Shown in pieces: positions 1-10,265 of a DNA stretch of 64,000 nucleotides. The notes beneath the pieces were generated by a model. The model saw only the letters and a list, made by a program, of their open reading frames with translations, did no database searches and was not told the origin of the DNA. The DNA lies in NCBI GenBank assembly GCA_963971405.1, contig OZ020489.1, forward strand, positions 46,484,804 through 46,548,803, given 5' to 3'. Origin of the DNA: Psococerastis gibbosa. Lineage: Eukaryota; Arthropoda; Insecta; Psocodea; Psocidae. Made by a program: the position numbers and the translations under genes. The stretch's first letter is position 1. Every line of letters begins with the position of its first letter.

Positions 1-174
1 CTGACGCCACACAATGATCGATACACAATGCGCGATACCTGATCTCCCACTAGTTTTTCAAGCCGCATCTAGCTGCCAGGGTTATACAATTTAAAGAGGC
101 AATTTTTCGTTTTTTTTTTTTTTTGCGCCCATTTTTTTGACTTTTTTTGGGGTCGAGATTGGTGTCGCTAGACG

Positions 175-189
175 CGGGATTTTATCCCG
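175..189. other. Small conserved inverted repeat (hairpin) in each monomer
   Basis: CGGGAT-TTT-ATCCCG can form a 6-bp stem with a 3-nt loop. Family B keeps the stem and changes only the loop (TTC). One monomer (near 19766) has GGATGTTATCCC, which removes one stem pair. No function is known to me. Confidence 0.4.
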
Positions 190-287
190 AACACGACGAT
201 ATATGGTTTATGGGGTGGTTTTCCCATAGGTTGCCGGCTAGCCCGGGATCAGTGACTATTTGAAGGATTTCAGGGGCTCGGGGCCTG

Positions 288-295
288 TGACGTCA
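288..295. promoter_or_regulatory. TGACGTCA palindrome (CRE-like), one per monomer
   Basis: Perfect 8-bp palindrome equal to the consensus site of CREB/ATF-type bZIP factors, always 24 bp upstream of the anchor ATGGGA. It is present in families A and B; one copy is altered (TGACGTCG in the monomer anchored at 29448). Binding is not shown by the sequence; the call rests on the motif and its repetition. Confidence 0.35.
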
Positions 296-640
296 TCGCC
301 CATGCATTCTTATGGGAAATTTTGGTCAAAATGATCCGATTGCCATGAATGGCACATGGTTGGAAAGAGGAGGTGATTTCGAGCCGATTCGCCCGGTTTT
401 TACTCTGATTCGTTTGATACCGTCCGATTTGAGGGCGTTGCAAAGTCGGTTTTCAAGGTATGTTGCACACGTTAAGGGGGTGGGGTCACCGGTAGATTTC
501 TTTCTGATGCGGTTTTTTCGATTCCAGTTGCGGTCCTGACCAATAGTTGTCATTGATGACCATACGGATTCGATGGGGTTTGCGTTCTAGACGCATTTGA
601 AAAACGCTCCCTATCCCTTATACATAGGATTTTTTACATT

Positions 641-1580
641 TCATACAATTTTAAGAAATTCTCTCGATGGTTAGTCGACTTTTTTCGCTCAGACGTGGGA
701 TTTTATGTGGGCTACAAGAAAAATGCGGAATCCCGGTTCTCACTGGTCAAATTCGGCAATTTTTCCCGTTTTTTGAATATGCTTGTTCCGACCCTGACGC
801 CCTGCATTCATCGGTACACAATGCGCGGCACATGATTTCCCAGTAGTTTTTCAAGCCGCATCTACCTGCCAGGGTTATACAATTTTAAGAGGCAATTTTT
901 CGTTTTTTTTTTTGTTTTTTTTTGCGCAAATTGTTTGACTTTTTTTGGGGTCGAGATGGGTGTCGCTAGACGCGGGATTTCATCCCGAACACGACGATAT
1001 ATGGTTTATGGGGTGGTTTTCCCATAGGTTGCCGGCTAGCCCGGGATCAGTGCCTATTTGAAGCATTTCGGGTGCTCGGGGCCTGTGACGTCATCGCCCA
1101 TGCATTCTTATGGGAGATTTTGGTCAAAATGATCCGATGGCCATGAATGGGACATGGATGGAAAGAGGTCGGTTTTCAAGGTATGTTGCACACGTTAAGG
1201 GGGTGGGGTCACCGGTAGATTTCTTTCTGATGCGGTTTTTTCGATTCCAGTTGCGGTCCTGACCAATAGTTGTCATTGATGACCATACGGATTCGATGGG
1301 GTTTGCGTTCTAGACGCATTTGAAAAACGCTCCTATCCCTTATACATAGGATTTTTTACATTTCATACGATTTTAAGAAATTCTCTCGATGGTTAGTCGA
1401 CTTTTTTCGCTCAGACGTGGGATTTTATGTGGGCTACAAGAAAAATGCGGAATCCCGGTTCTCACTGGTCAAATTCGGCAATTTTTCCCGTTTTTTTGAA
1501 TATGCTTGTTCCGACCCTGACGCCCTGCATTCATCGGTACACAATGCGCGGCACATGATTTCCCAGTAGTTTTTCAAGCC
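641..1580 (+). repeat. A/B composite satellite island 1, with 75-bp deletion
   Basis: From about CATACAATTTT to CCCAGTAGTTTTTC the array switches to family B markers (CCCGGTTCTC, ATATGCTTG, ACGCCCTGCATTCATCGG, GCGCAAATTG, AGCATTTCGGGTGC), then back to A. Within the monomer anchored at 1110, B sequence (GATGGCCATGAATGGGAC) changes to A sequence (AAAGTCGGTTTTC side) across a deletion of about 75 bp, so this unit is 723 bp (794-1516). The missing piece can be read in the undeleted equivalent at 53936-54951. Confidence 0.85.
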
Positions 1581-2309
1581 GCATCTAGCTGCCAGGGTTA
1601 TACAATTTAAAGAGGCAATTTTTCGTTTTTTTTTTTTTTTGCGCCCATTTTTTTGACTTTTTTTGGGGTCGAGATTGGTGTCGCTAGACGCGGGATTTTA
1701 TCCCGAACACGACGATATATGGTTTATGGGGTGGTTTTCCCATAGGTTGCCGGCTAGCCCGGGATCAGTGACTATTTGAAGGATTTCGGGGGCTCGGAGC
1801 CTGTGACGTCATCGCCCATGCATTCTTATGGGAAATTTTGGTCAAAATGATCCGATTGCCATGAATGGCACATGGTTGGAAAGAGGAGGTGATTTCGAGC
1901 CGATTCGCCCGGTTTTTACTCTGATTCGTTTGATACCGTCCGATTTGAGGGCGTTGCAAAGTCGGTTTTCAAGGTATGTTGCACACGTTAAGGGGGTGGG
2001 GTCACCGGTAGATTTCTTTCTGATGCGGTTTTTTCGATTCCAGTTGCGGTCCTGACCAATAGTTGTCATTGATGACCATACGGATTCGATGGGGTTTGCG
2101 TTCTAGACGCATTTGAAAAACGCTCCCTATCCCTTATACATAGGATTTTTTACATTTCATACGATTTTAAGAAATTCTCTCGATGGTTAGTCGACTTTTT
2201 TCGCTCAGACGTGGGATTTTATGTGGGCTACAAGAAGAATGCGGAATCCCGCTTCTCACTGGTCAAATTCGGCAATTTTTCCCCTTTTTTGAATATCCTT
2301 GTTCCGACC

Positions 2310-3103
2310 CTGACGCCACACAATGATCGATACACAATGCGCGATACCTGATCTCCCACTAGTTTTTCAAGCCGCATCTAGCTGCCAGGGTTATACAATT
2401 TAAAGAGGCAATTTTTCGTTTTTTTTTTTTTTTTGCGCCCATTTTTTTGACTTTTTTTGGGGTCGAGATTGGTGTCGCTAGACGCGGGATTTTATCCCGA
2501 ACACGACGATATATGGTTTATGGGGTGGTTTTCCCATAGGTTGCCGGCTAGCCCGGGATCAGTGACTATTTGAAGGATTTCGGGGGCTCGGGGCCTGTGA
2601 CGTCATCGCCCATGCATTCTTATGGGAAATTTTGGTCAAAATGATCCGATTGCCATGAATGGCACATGGTTGGAAAGAGGAGGTGATTTCGAGCCGATTC
2701 GCCCGGTTTTTACTCTGATTCGTTTGATACCGTCCGATTTGAGGGCGTTGCAAAGTCGGTTTTCAAGGTATGTTGCACACGTTAAGGGGGTGGGGTCACC
2801 GGTAGATTTCATTCTGATGCGGTTTTTTCGATTCCAGTTGCGGTCCTGACCAATAGTTGTCATTGATGACCATACGGATTCGATGGGGTTTGCGTTCTAG
2901 ACGCATTTGAAAAACGCTCCCTATCCCTTATACATAGGATTTTTTACATTTCATACGATGTTAAGAAATTCTCTCGATGGTTAGTCGACTTTTTTCGCTC
3001 AGACGTGGGATTTTATGTGGGCTACAAGAAAAATGCGGAATCCCGCTTCTCACTGGTCAAATTCGGCAATTTTTCCCCTTTTTTGAATATCCTTGTTCCG
3101 ACC
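2310..3103 (+). repeat. Representative satellite monomer (family A, 794 bp) and its internal landmarks
   Basis: A complete monomer used to show the unit's anatomy. It starts at CTGACGCC. A poly-T tract, whose length varies between copies, lies near 2418-2434. It is followed by a small hairpin (2485-2499), a perfect TGACGTCA palindrome (2598-2605), the anchor ATGGGA (2622), the GTTAAGGGGG site (2781-2790) and GATGGTTAGTCGAC (TTAG at 2981-2984). GTTAAGGGGG is where family B carries TTAGG and where insertions occur elsewhere. The GGTTAG site is the one at which the terminal telomere begins in the last monomer. The motif GGCAATTTTTC occurs twice per monomer, just before the poly-T tract and near the 3' end, and has mediated an internal partial duplication elsewhere. 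This copy has a private T-to-A change (GATTTCATTCTG). Confidence 0.9.
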
Positions 3104-6100
3104 CTGACGCCACACAATGATCGATACACAATGCGCGATACCTGATCTCCCACTAGTTTTTCAAGCCGCATCTAGCTGCCAGGGTTATACAATTTAAAGA
3201 GGCAATTTTTCGTTTTTTTTTTTTTTGCGCCCATTTTTTTGACTTTTTTTGGGGTCGAGATGGGTGTCGCCAGACGCGGGATTTTATCCCGAACACGACG
3301 ATACATGGTTTATGGGGTGGTTTTCCCATAGGTTGCCGGCTAGCCCGGGATCAGTGACTATTTGAAGGATTTCGGGGGCTCGGGGCCTGTGACGTCATCG
3401 CCCATGCATTCTTATGGGAAATTTTGGTCAAAATGATCCGATTGCCATGAATGGCACATGGTTGGAAAGAGGAGGTGATTTCGAGCCGATTCGCCCGGTT
3501 TTTACTCTGATTCGTTTGACACCGTCCGATTTGAGGGCGTTGCAAAGTCCGTTTTCAAGGTATGTTGCACACGTTAAGGGGGTGGGGTCACCGGTAGATT
3601 TCTTTCTGATGCGGTTTTTTCGATTCCAGTTGCGGTCCTGACCAATAGTTGTCATTGATGACCATACGGATTCGATGGGGTTTGCGTTCTAGACGCATTT
3701 GAAAAACGCTCCTATCCCTTATACATAGGATTTTTTACATTTCATACGATTTTAAGAAATTCTCTCGATGGTTAGTCGACTTTTTTCGCTCAGACGTGGG
3801 ATTTTATGTGGGCTACAAGAAAAATGCGGAATCCCGCTTCTCACTGGTCAAATTCGGCAATTTTTCCCCTTTTTTGAATATCCTTGTTCCGACCCTGACG
3901 CCACACAATGATCGATACACAATGCGCGATACCTGATCTCCCACTAGTTTTTCAAGCCGCATCTAGGTGCCAGGGTTGTACAATTTAAAGAGGCTATTTG
4001 GCAATTTTTCGTTTTTTTTTTTTTTTTTTGCGCCCATTTTTTTGACTTTTTTTGGGGTCGAGATGGGTGTCGCCAGACGCGGGATTTTATCCCGAACACG
4101 ACGATACATGGTTTATGGGGTGGTTTTCCCATAGGTTGCCGGCTAGCCCGGGATCAGTGACTATTTGAAGGATTTCGGGGGCTCGGGGCCTGTGACGTCA
4201 TCGCCCATGCATTCTTATGGGAAATTTTGGTCAAAATGATCCGATTGCCATGAATGGCACATGGTTGGAAAGAGGAGGTGATTTCGAGCCGATTCGCCCG
4301 GTTTTTACTCTGATTCGTTTGACACCGTCCGATTTGAGGGCGTTGCAAAGTCCGTTTTCAAGGTATGTTGCACACGTTAAGGGGGTGGGGTCACCGGTAG
4401 ATTTCTTTCTGATGCGGTTTTTTCGATTCCAGTTGCGGTCCTGACCAATAGTTGTCATTGATGACCACACGGATTCGATGGGGTTTGCGTTCTAGACGCA
4501 TTTGAAAAACGCTCCCTATCCCTTATACATAGGATTTTTTACATTTCATACGATTTTAAGAAATTCTCTCGATGGTTAGTCGACTTTTTTCGCTCAGACG
4601 TGGGATTTTATGTGGGCTACAAGAAAAATGCGGAATCCCGCTTCTCACTGGTCAAATTCGGCAATTTTTCCCCTTTTTTGAATATCCTTGTTCCGACCCT
4701 GACGCCACACAATGATCGATACACAATGCGCGATACCTGATCTCCCACTAGTTTTTCAAGCCGCATCTAGCTGCCAGGGTTGTACAATTTAAAGAGGCTA
4801 TTTGGCAATTTTTCGTTTTTTTTTTTTTTTTTTGCGCCCATTTTTTTGACTTTTTTTGGGGTCGAGATGGGTGTCGCCAGACGCGGGATTTTATCCCGAA
4901 CACGACGATACATGGTTTATGGGGTGGTTTTCCCATAGGTTGCCGGCTAGCCCGGGATCAGTGACTATTTGAAGGATTTCGGGGGCTCGGGGCCTGTGAC
5001 GTCATCGCCCATGCATTCTTATGGGAAATTTTGGTCAAAATGATCCGATTGCCATGAATGGCACATGGTTGGAAAGAGGAGGTGATTTCGAGCCGATTCG
5101 CCCGGTTTTTACTCTGATTCGTTTGACACCGTCCGATTTGAGGGCGTTGCAAAGTCCGTTTTCAAGGTATGTTGCACACGTTAAGGGGGTGGGGTCACCG
5201 GTAGATTTCTTTCTGATGCGGTTTTTTCGATTCCAGTTGCGGTCCTGACCAATAGTTGTCATTGATGACCACACGGATTCGATGGGGTTTGCGTTCTAGA
5301 CGCATTTGAAAAACGCTCCCTATCCCTTATACATAGGATTTTTTACATTTCATACGATTTTAAGAAATTCTCTCGATGGTTAGTCGACTTTTTTCGCTCA
5401 GACGTGGGATTTTATGTGGGCTACAAGAAAAATGCGGAATCCCGCTTCTCACTGGTCAAATTCGGCAATTTTTCCCCTTTTTTGAATATCCTTGTTCCGA
5501 CCCTGACGCCACACAATGATCGATACACAATGCGCGATACCTGATCTCCCACTAGTTTTTCAAGCCGCATCTAGCTGCCAGGGTTATACAATTTAAAGAG
5601 GCAATTTTTCGTTTTTTTTTTTTTTTTGCGCCCATTTTTTTGACTTTTTTTGGGGTCGAGATTGGTGTCGCTAGACGCGGGATTTTATCCCGAACACGAC
5701 GATATATGGTTTATGGGGTGGTTTTCCCATAGGTTGCCGGCTAGCCCGGGATCAGTGACTATTTGAAGGATTTCGGGGGCTCGGGGCCTGTGACGTCATC
5801 GCCCATGCATTCTTATGGGAAATTTTGGTCAAAATGATCCGATTGCCATGAATGGCACATGGTTGGAAAGAGGAGGTGATTTCGAGCCGATTCACCCGGT
5901 TTTTACTCTGATTCGTTTGATACCGTCCGATTTGAGGGCGTTGCAAAGTCGGTTTTCAAGGTATGTTGCACACGTTAAGGGTGTGGGGTCACCGGTAGAT
6001 TTCTTTCTGATGCGGTTTTTTCGATTCCAGTTGCGGTCCTGACCAATAGTTGTCATTGATGACCATACGGATTCGATGGGGTTTGCGTTCTAGACGCATT

Positions 6101-6935
6101 TGAAAAACGCTCCCTATCCCTTATACATAGGATTTTTTACATTTCATACGATGTTAAGAAATTCTCTCGATGGTTAGTCGACTTTTTTCGCTCAGACGTG
6201 GGATTTTATGTGGGCTACAAGAAAAATGCGGAATCCCGCTTCTCACTGGTCAAATTCGGCAATTTTTCCCCTTTTTTGAATATCCTTGTTCCGACCCTGA
6301 CGCCACACAATGATCGATACACAATGCGCGATACCTGATCTCCCACTAGTTTTTCAAGCCGCATCTAGCTGCCAGGGTTATACAATTTAAAGAGGCAATT
6401 TTTCGTTTTTTTTTTTTTTGCGCCCATTTTTTTGAATTTTTTTGGGGTCGAGATTGGTGTCGCTAGACGCGGGATTTTATCCCGAACACGACGATATATG
6501 GTTTATGGGGTGGTTTTCCCATAGGTTGCCGGCTAGCCCGGGATCAGTGACTATTTGAAGGATTTCAGGGGCTCGGGGCCTGTGACGTCATCGCCCATGC
6601 ATTCTTATGGGAAATTTTGGTCAAAATGATCCGATTGCCATGAATGGCACATGGTTGGAAAGAGGAGGTGATTTCGAGCCGATTCGCCCGGTTTTTACTC
6701 TGATTCGTTTGATACCGTCCGATTTGAGGGCGTTGCAAAGTCGGTTTTCAAGGTATGTTGCACACGTTAAGGGGGTGGGGTCACCGGTAGATTTCTTTCT
6801 GATGCGGTTTTTTCGATTCCAGTTGCGGTCCTGACCAATAGTTGTCATTGATGACCATACGGATTCGATGGGGTTTGCGTTCTAGACGCATTTGAAAAAC
6901 GCTCCCTATCCCTTATACATAGGATTTTTTACATT

Positions 6936-7875
6936 TCATACAATTTTAAGAAATTCTCTCGATGGTTAGTCGACTTTTTTCGCTCAGACGTGGGATTTTA
7001 TGTGGGCTACAAGAAAAATGCGGAATCCCGGTTCTCACTGGTCAAATTCGGCAATTTTTCCCGTTTTTTGAATATGCTTGTTCCGACCCTGACGCCCTGC
7101 ATTCATCGGTACACAATGCGCGGCACATGATTTCCCAGTAGTTTTTCAAGCCGCATCTACCTGCCAGGGTTATACAATTTTAAGAGGCAATTTTTCGTTT
7201 TTTTTTTTGTTTTTTTTTGCGCAAATTGTTTGACTTTTTTTGGGGTCGAGATGGGTGTCGCTAGACGCGGGATTTCATCCCGAACACGACGATATATGGT
7301 TTATGGGGTGGTTTTCCCATAGGTTGCCGGCTAGCCCGGGATCAGTGCCTATTTGAAGCATTTCGGGTGCTCGGGGCCTGTGACGTCATCGCCCATGCAT
7401 TCTTATGGGAGATTTTGGTCAAAATGATCCGATGGCCATGAATGGGACATGGATGGAAAGAGGTCGGTTTTCAAGGTATGTTGCACACGTTAAGGGGGTG
7501 GGGTCACCGGTAGATTTCTTTCTGATGCGGTTTTTTCGATTCCAGTTGCGGTCCTGACCAATAGTTGTCATTGATGACCATACGGATTCGATGGGGTTTG
7601 CGTTCTAGACGCATTTGAAAAACGCTCCTATCCCTTATACATAGGATTTTTTACATTTCATACGATTTTAAGAAATTCTCTCGATGGCTAGTCGACTTTT
7701 TTCGCTCAGACGTGGGATTTTATGTGGGCTACAAGAAAAATGCGGAATCCCGGTTCTCACTGGTCAAATTCGGCAATTTTTCCCGTTTTTTTGAATATGC
7801 TTGTTCCGACCCTGACGCCCTGCATTCATCGGTACACAATGCGCGGCACATGATTTCCCAGTAGTTTTTCAAGCC
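6936..7875 (+). repeat. A/B composite satellite island 2, with the same 75-bp deletion
   Basis: Copy of island 1 at an offset of about 6295 bp. It has the same deletion breakpoint (GAAAGAGG joined to TCGGTTTTC), the same interrupted poly-T tract (T-run, G, T-run) and the same B-to-A switch. One difference is GATGGCTAGTCGAC instead of GATGGTTAGTCGAC near 7687. Sharing a rare breakpoint shows duplication, not two independent deletions. Confidence 0.85.
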
Positions 7876-9394
7876 GCATCTAGCTGCCAGGGTTATACAA
7901 TTTAAAGAGGCAATTTTTCGTTTTTTTTTTTTTTTGCGCCCATTTTTTTGACTTTTTTTGGGGTCGAGATTGGTGTCGCTAGACGCGGGATTTTATCCCG
8001 AACACGACGATATATGGTTTATGGGGTGGTTTTCCCATAGGTTGCCGGCTAGCCCGGGATCAGTGACTATTTGAAGGATTTCGGGGGCTCGGAGCCTGTG
8101 ACGTCATCGCCCATGCATTCTTATGGGAAATTTTGGTCAAAATGATCCGATTGCCATGAATGGCACATGGTTGGAAAGAGGAGGTGATTTCGAGCCGATT
8201 CGCCCGGTTTTTACTCTGATTCGTTTGATACCGTCCGATTTGAGGGCGTTGCAAAGTCGGTTTTCAAGGTATGTTGCACACGTTAAGGGGGTGGGGTCAC
8301 CGGTAGATTTCTTTCTGATGCGGTTTTTTCGATTCCAGTTGCGGTCCTGACCAATAGTTGTCATTGATGACCATACGGATTCGATGGGGTTTGCGTTCTA
8401 GACGCATTTGAAAAACGCTCCCTATCCCTTATACATAGGATTTTTTACATTTCATACGATTTTAAGAAATTCTCTCGATGGTTAGTCGACTTTTTTCGCT
8501 CAGACGTGGGATTTTATGTGGGCTACAAGAAGAATGCGGAATCCCGCTTCTCACTGGTCAAATTCGGCAATTTTTCCCCTTTTTTGAATATCCTTGTTCC
8601 GACCCTGACGCCACACAATGATCGATACACAATGCGCGATACCTGATCTCCCACTAGTTTTTCAAGCCGCATCTAGCTGCCAGGGTTATACAATTTAAAG
8701 AGGCAATTTTTCGTTTTTTTTTTTTTGCTACCATTTTTTTGACTTTTTTTGGGGTCGAGATTGGTGTCGCTAGACGCGGGATTTTATCCCGAACACGACG
8801 ATATATGGTTTATGGGGTGGTTTTCCCATAGGTTGCCGGCTAGCCCGGGATCAGTGACTATTTGAAGGATTTCGGGGGCTCGGGGCCTGTGACGTCATCG
8901 CCCATGCATTCTTATGGGAAATTTTGGTCAAAATGATCCGATTGCCATGAATGGCACATGGTTGGAAAGAGGAGGTGATTTCGAGCCGATTCGCCCGGTT
9001 TTTACTCTGATTCGTTTGATACCGTCCGAATGAGGGCGTTGCAAAGTCGGTTTTCAAGGTATGTTGCACACGTTAAGGGGGTGGGGTCACCGGTAGATTT
9101 CTTTCTGATGCGGTTTTTTCGATTCCAGTTGCGGTCCTGACCAATAGTTGTCATTGATGACCATACGGATTCGATGGGGTTTGCGTTCTAGACGCATTTG
9201 AAAAACGCTCCCTATCCCTTATACATAGGATTTTTTACATGTCATACGATTTTAAGAAATTCTCTCGATGGTTAGTCGACTTTTTTCGCTCAGACGTGGG
9301 ATTTTATGTGGGCTACAAGAAAAATGCGGAATCCCGCTTCTCACTGGTCAAATTCGGCAATTTTTCCCCTTTTTTGAATATCCTTGTTCCGACC

Positions 9395-9570
9395 CTGACG
9401 CCACACAATGATCGATACACAATGCGCGATACCTGATCTCCCACTAGTTTTTCAAGCCGCATCTAGCTGCCAGGGTTATACAATTTTAAGAGGCAATTTT
9501 TCGTTTTTTTTTTTTTTTTTTGCGCCCATTTTTTTGACTTTTTTTGGGGTCGAGATGGGTGTCGCTAGAC
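9395..9570 (+). repeat. Truncated satellite monomer capped by telomere repeats
   Basis: The first 176 bp of a family A monomer, ending at GTCGCTAGAC, where a normal monomer continues with GCGGGATT. From the next base the sequence is pure TTAGG. The join has little homology with the telomere unit (CTAGAC then TTAGG). I read it as a former broken end healed by telomere addition; mechanism is inference. Confidence 0.85.
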
Positions 9571-10265
9571 TTAGGTTAGGTTAGGTTAGGTTAGGTTAGG
9601 TTAGGTTAGGTTAGGTTAGGTTAGGTTAGGTTAGGTTAGGTTAGGTTAGGTTAGGTTAGGTTAGGTTAGGTTAGGTTAGGTTAGGTTAGGTTAGGTTAGG
9701 TTAGGTTAGGTTAGGTTAGGTTAGGTTAGGTTAGGTTAGGTTAGGTTAGGTTAGGTTAGGTTAGGTTAGGTTAGGTTAGGTTAGGTTAGGTTAGGTTAGG
9801 TTAGGTTAGGTTAGGTTAGGTTAGGTTAGGTTAGGTTAGGTTAGGTTAGGTTAGGTTAGGTTAGGTTAGGTTAGGTTAGGTTAGGTTAGGTTAGGTTATG
9901 TTAGGTTAGGTTAGGTTAGGTTAGGTTAGGTTAGGTTAGGTTAGGTTAGGTTAGGTTAGGTTAGGTTAGGTTAGGTTAGGTTAGGTTAGGTTAGGTTAGG
10001 TTAGGTTAGGTTAGGTTAGGTTAGGTTAGGTTAGGTTAGGTTAGGTTAGGTTAGGTTAGGTTAGGTTAGGTTAGGTTAGGTTAGGTTAGGTTAGGTTAGG
10101 TTAGGTTAGGTTAGGTTAGGTTAGGTTAGGTTAGGTTAGGTTAGGTTAGGTTAGGTTAGGTTAGGTTAGGTTAGGTTAGGTTAGGTTAGGTTAGGTTAGG
10201 TTAGGTTAGGTTAGGTTAGGTTAGGTTAGGTTAGGTTAGGTTAGGTTAGGTTAGGTTAGGTTAGG
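9571..10265 (+). repeat. Interstitial telomeric repeat block, (TTAGG)139
   Basis: The block is 695 bp of tandem TTAGG, with one variant TTATG at 9896-9900 and no phase change. It runs in the same orientation as the terminal telomere, so it is not a head-to-head fusion of two chromosome ends. On the left it cuts into a family A monomer after GCTAGAC. On the right it merges into the GTTAGGGGGG site of a family B monomer. Compared with an intact B monomer, about 298 bp of satellite between these two points is missing. Such purity suggests a young block or continuing homogenisation. Confidence 0.97.

Larger units (their letters stand above)
1..9570 (+). repeat. Subtelomeric satellite array, proximal block (family A with two B islands)
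   Basis: Head-to-tail tandem repeats of about 793 bp, all in one orientation. The anchor ATGGGA lies at 312, 1110, 1828, 2622, 3414, 4217, 5021, 5815, 6607, 7405, 8123 and 8914; a thirteenth monomer (9395-9570) is cut off by telomere repeats. Most monomers are family A: CGTTAAGGGGG, CCCGCTTCTC and ACGCCACACAATGATCG. Anchors 3414, 4217 and 5021 form a subgroup with GACACC and GTCCGTTTT. Monomers 1-4 reappear as monomers 9-12 at an offset of about 6.3 kb. The short open frames in each monomer look non-coding: differences between copies mostly change residues, and some copies are broken. The monomer matches no gene or transposon that I recognise. Confidence 0.97.

Noticed and set aside
312-539. 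A 75-residue forward open frame present in almost every monomer, with overlapping 75- and 64-residue frames on the other strand
   Set aside because: Differences between copies mostly change residues (P to L, R to H, I to T, R to P), families A and B differ at many residues, and some copies are broken (stop near 25505, frameshift near 9029, 75-bp deletion in two). Its repetition follows from satellite homogenisation, not selection on a protein.
3944-4132. Reverse-strand 60-62-residue frames rich in lysine
   Set aside because: The lysine run is only the complement of the poly-T tract; length changes of that tract make or destroy the frame.
9571-10265. Ancestral head-to-head chromosome fusion
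   Set aside because: A fusion of two telomeres would show TTAGG meeting CCTAA; here all units have one orientation.
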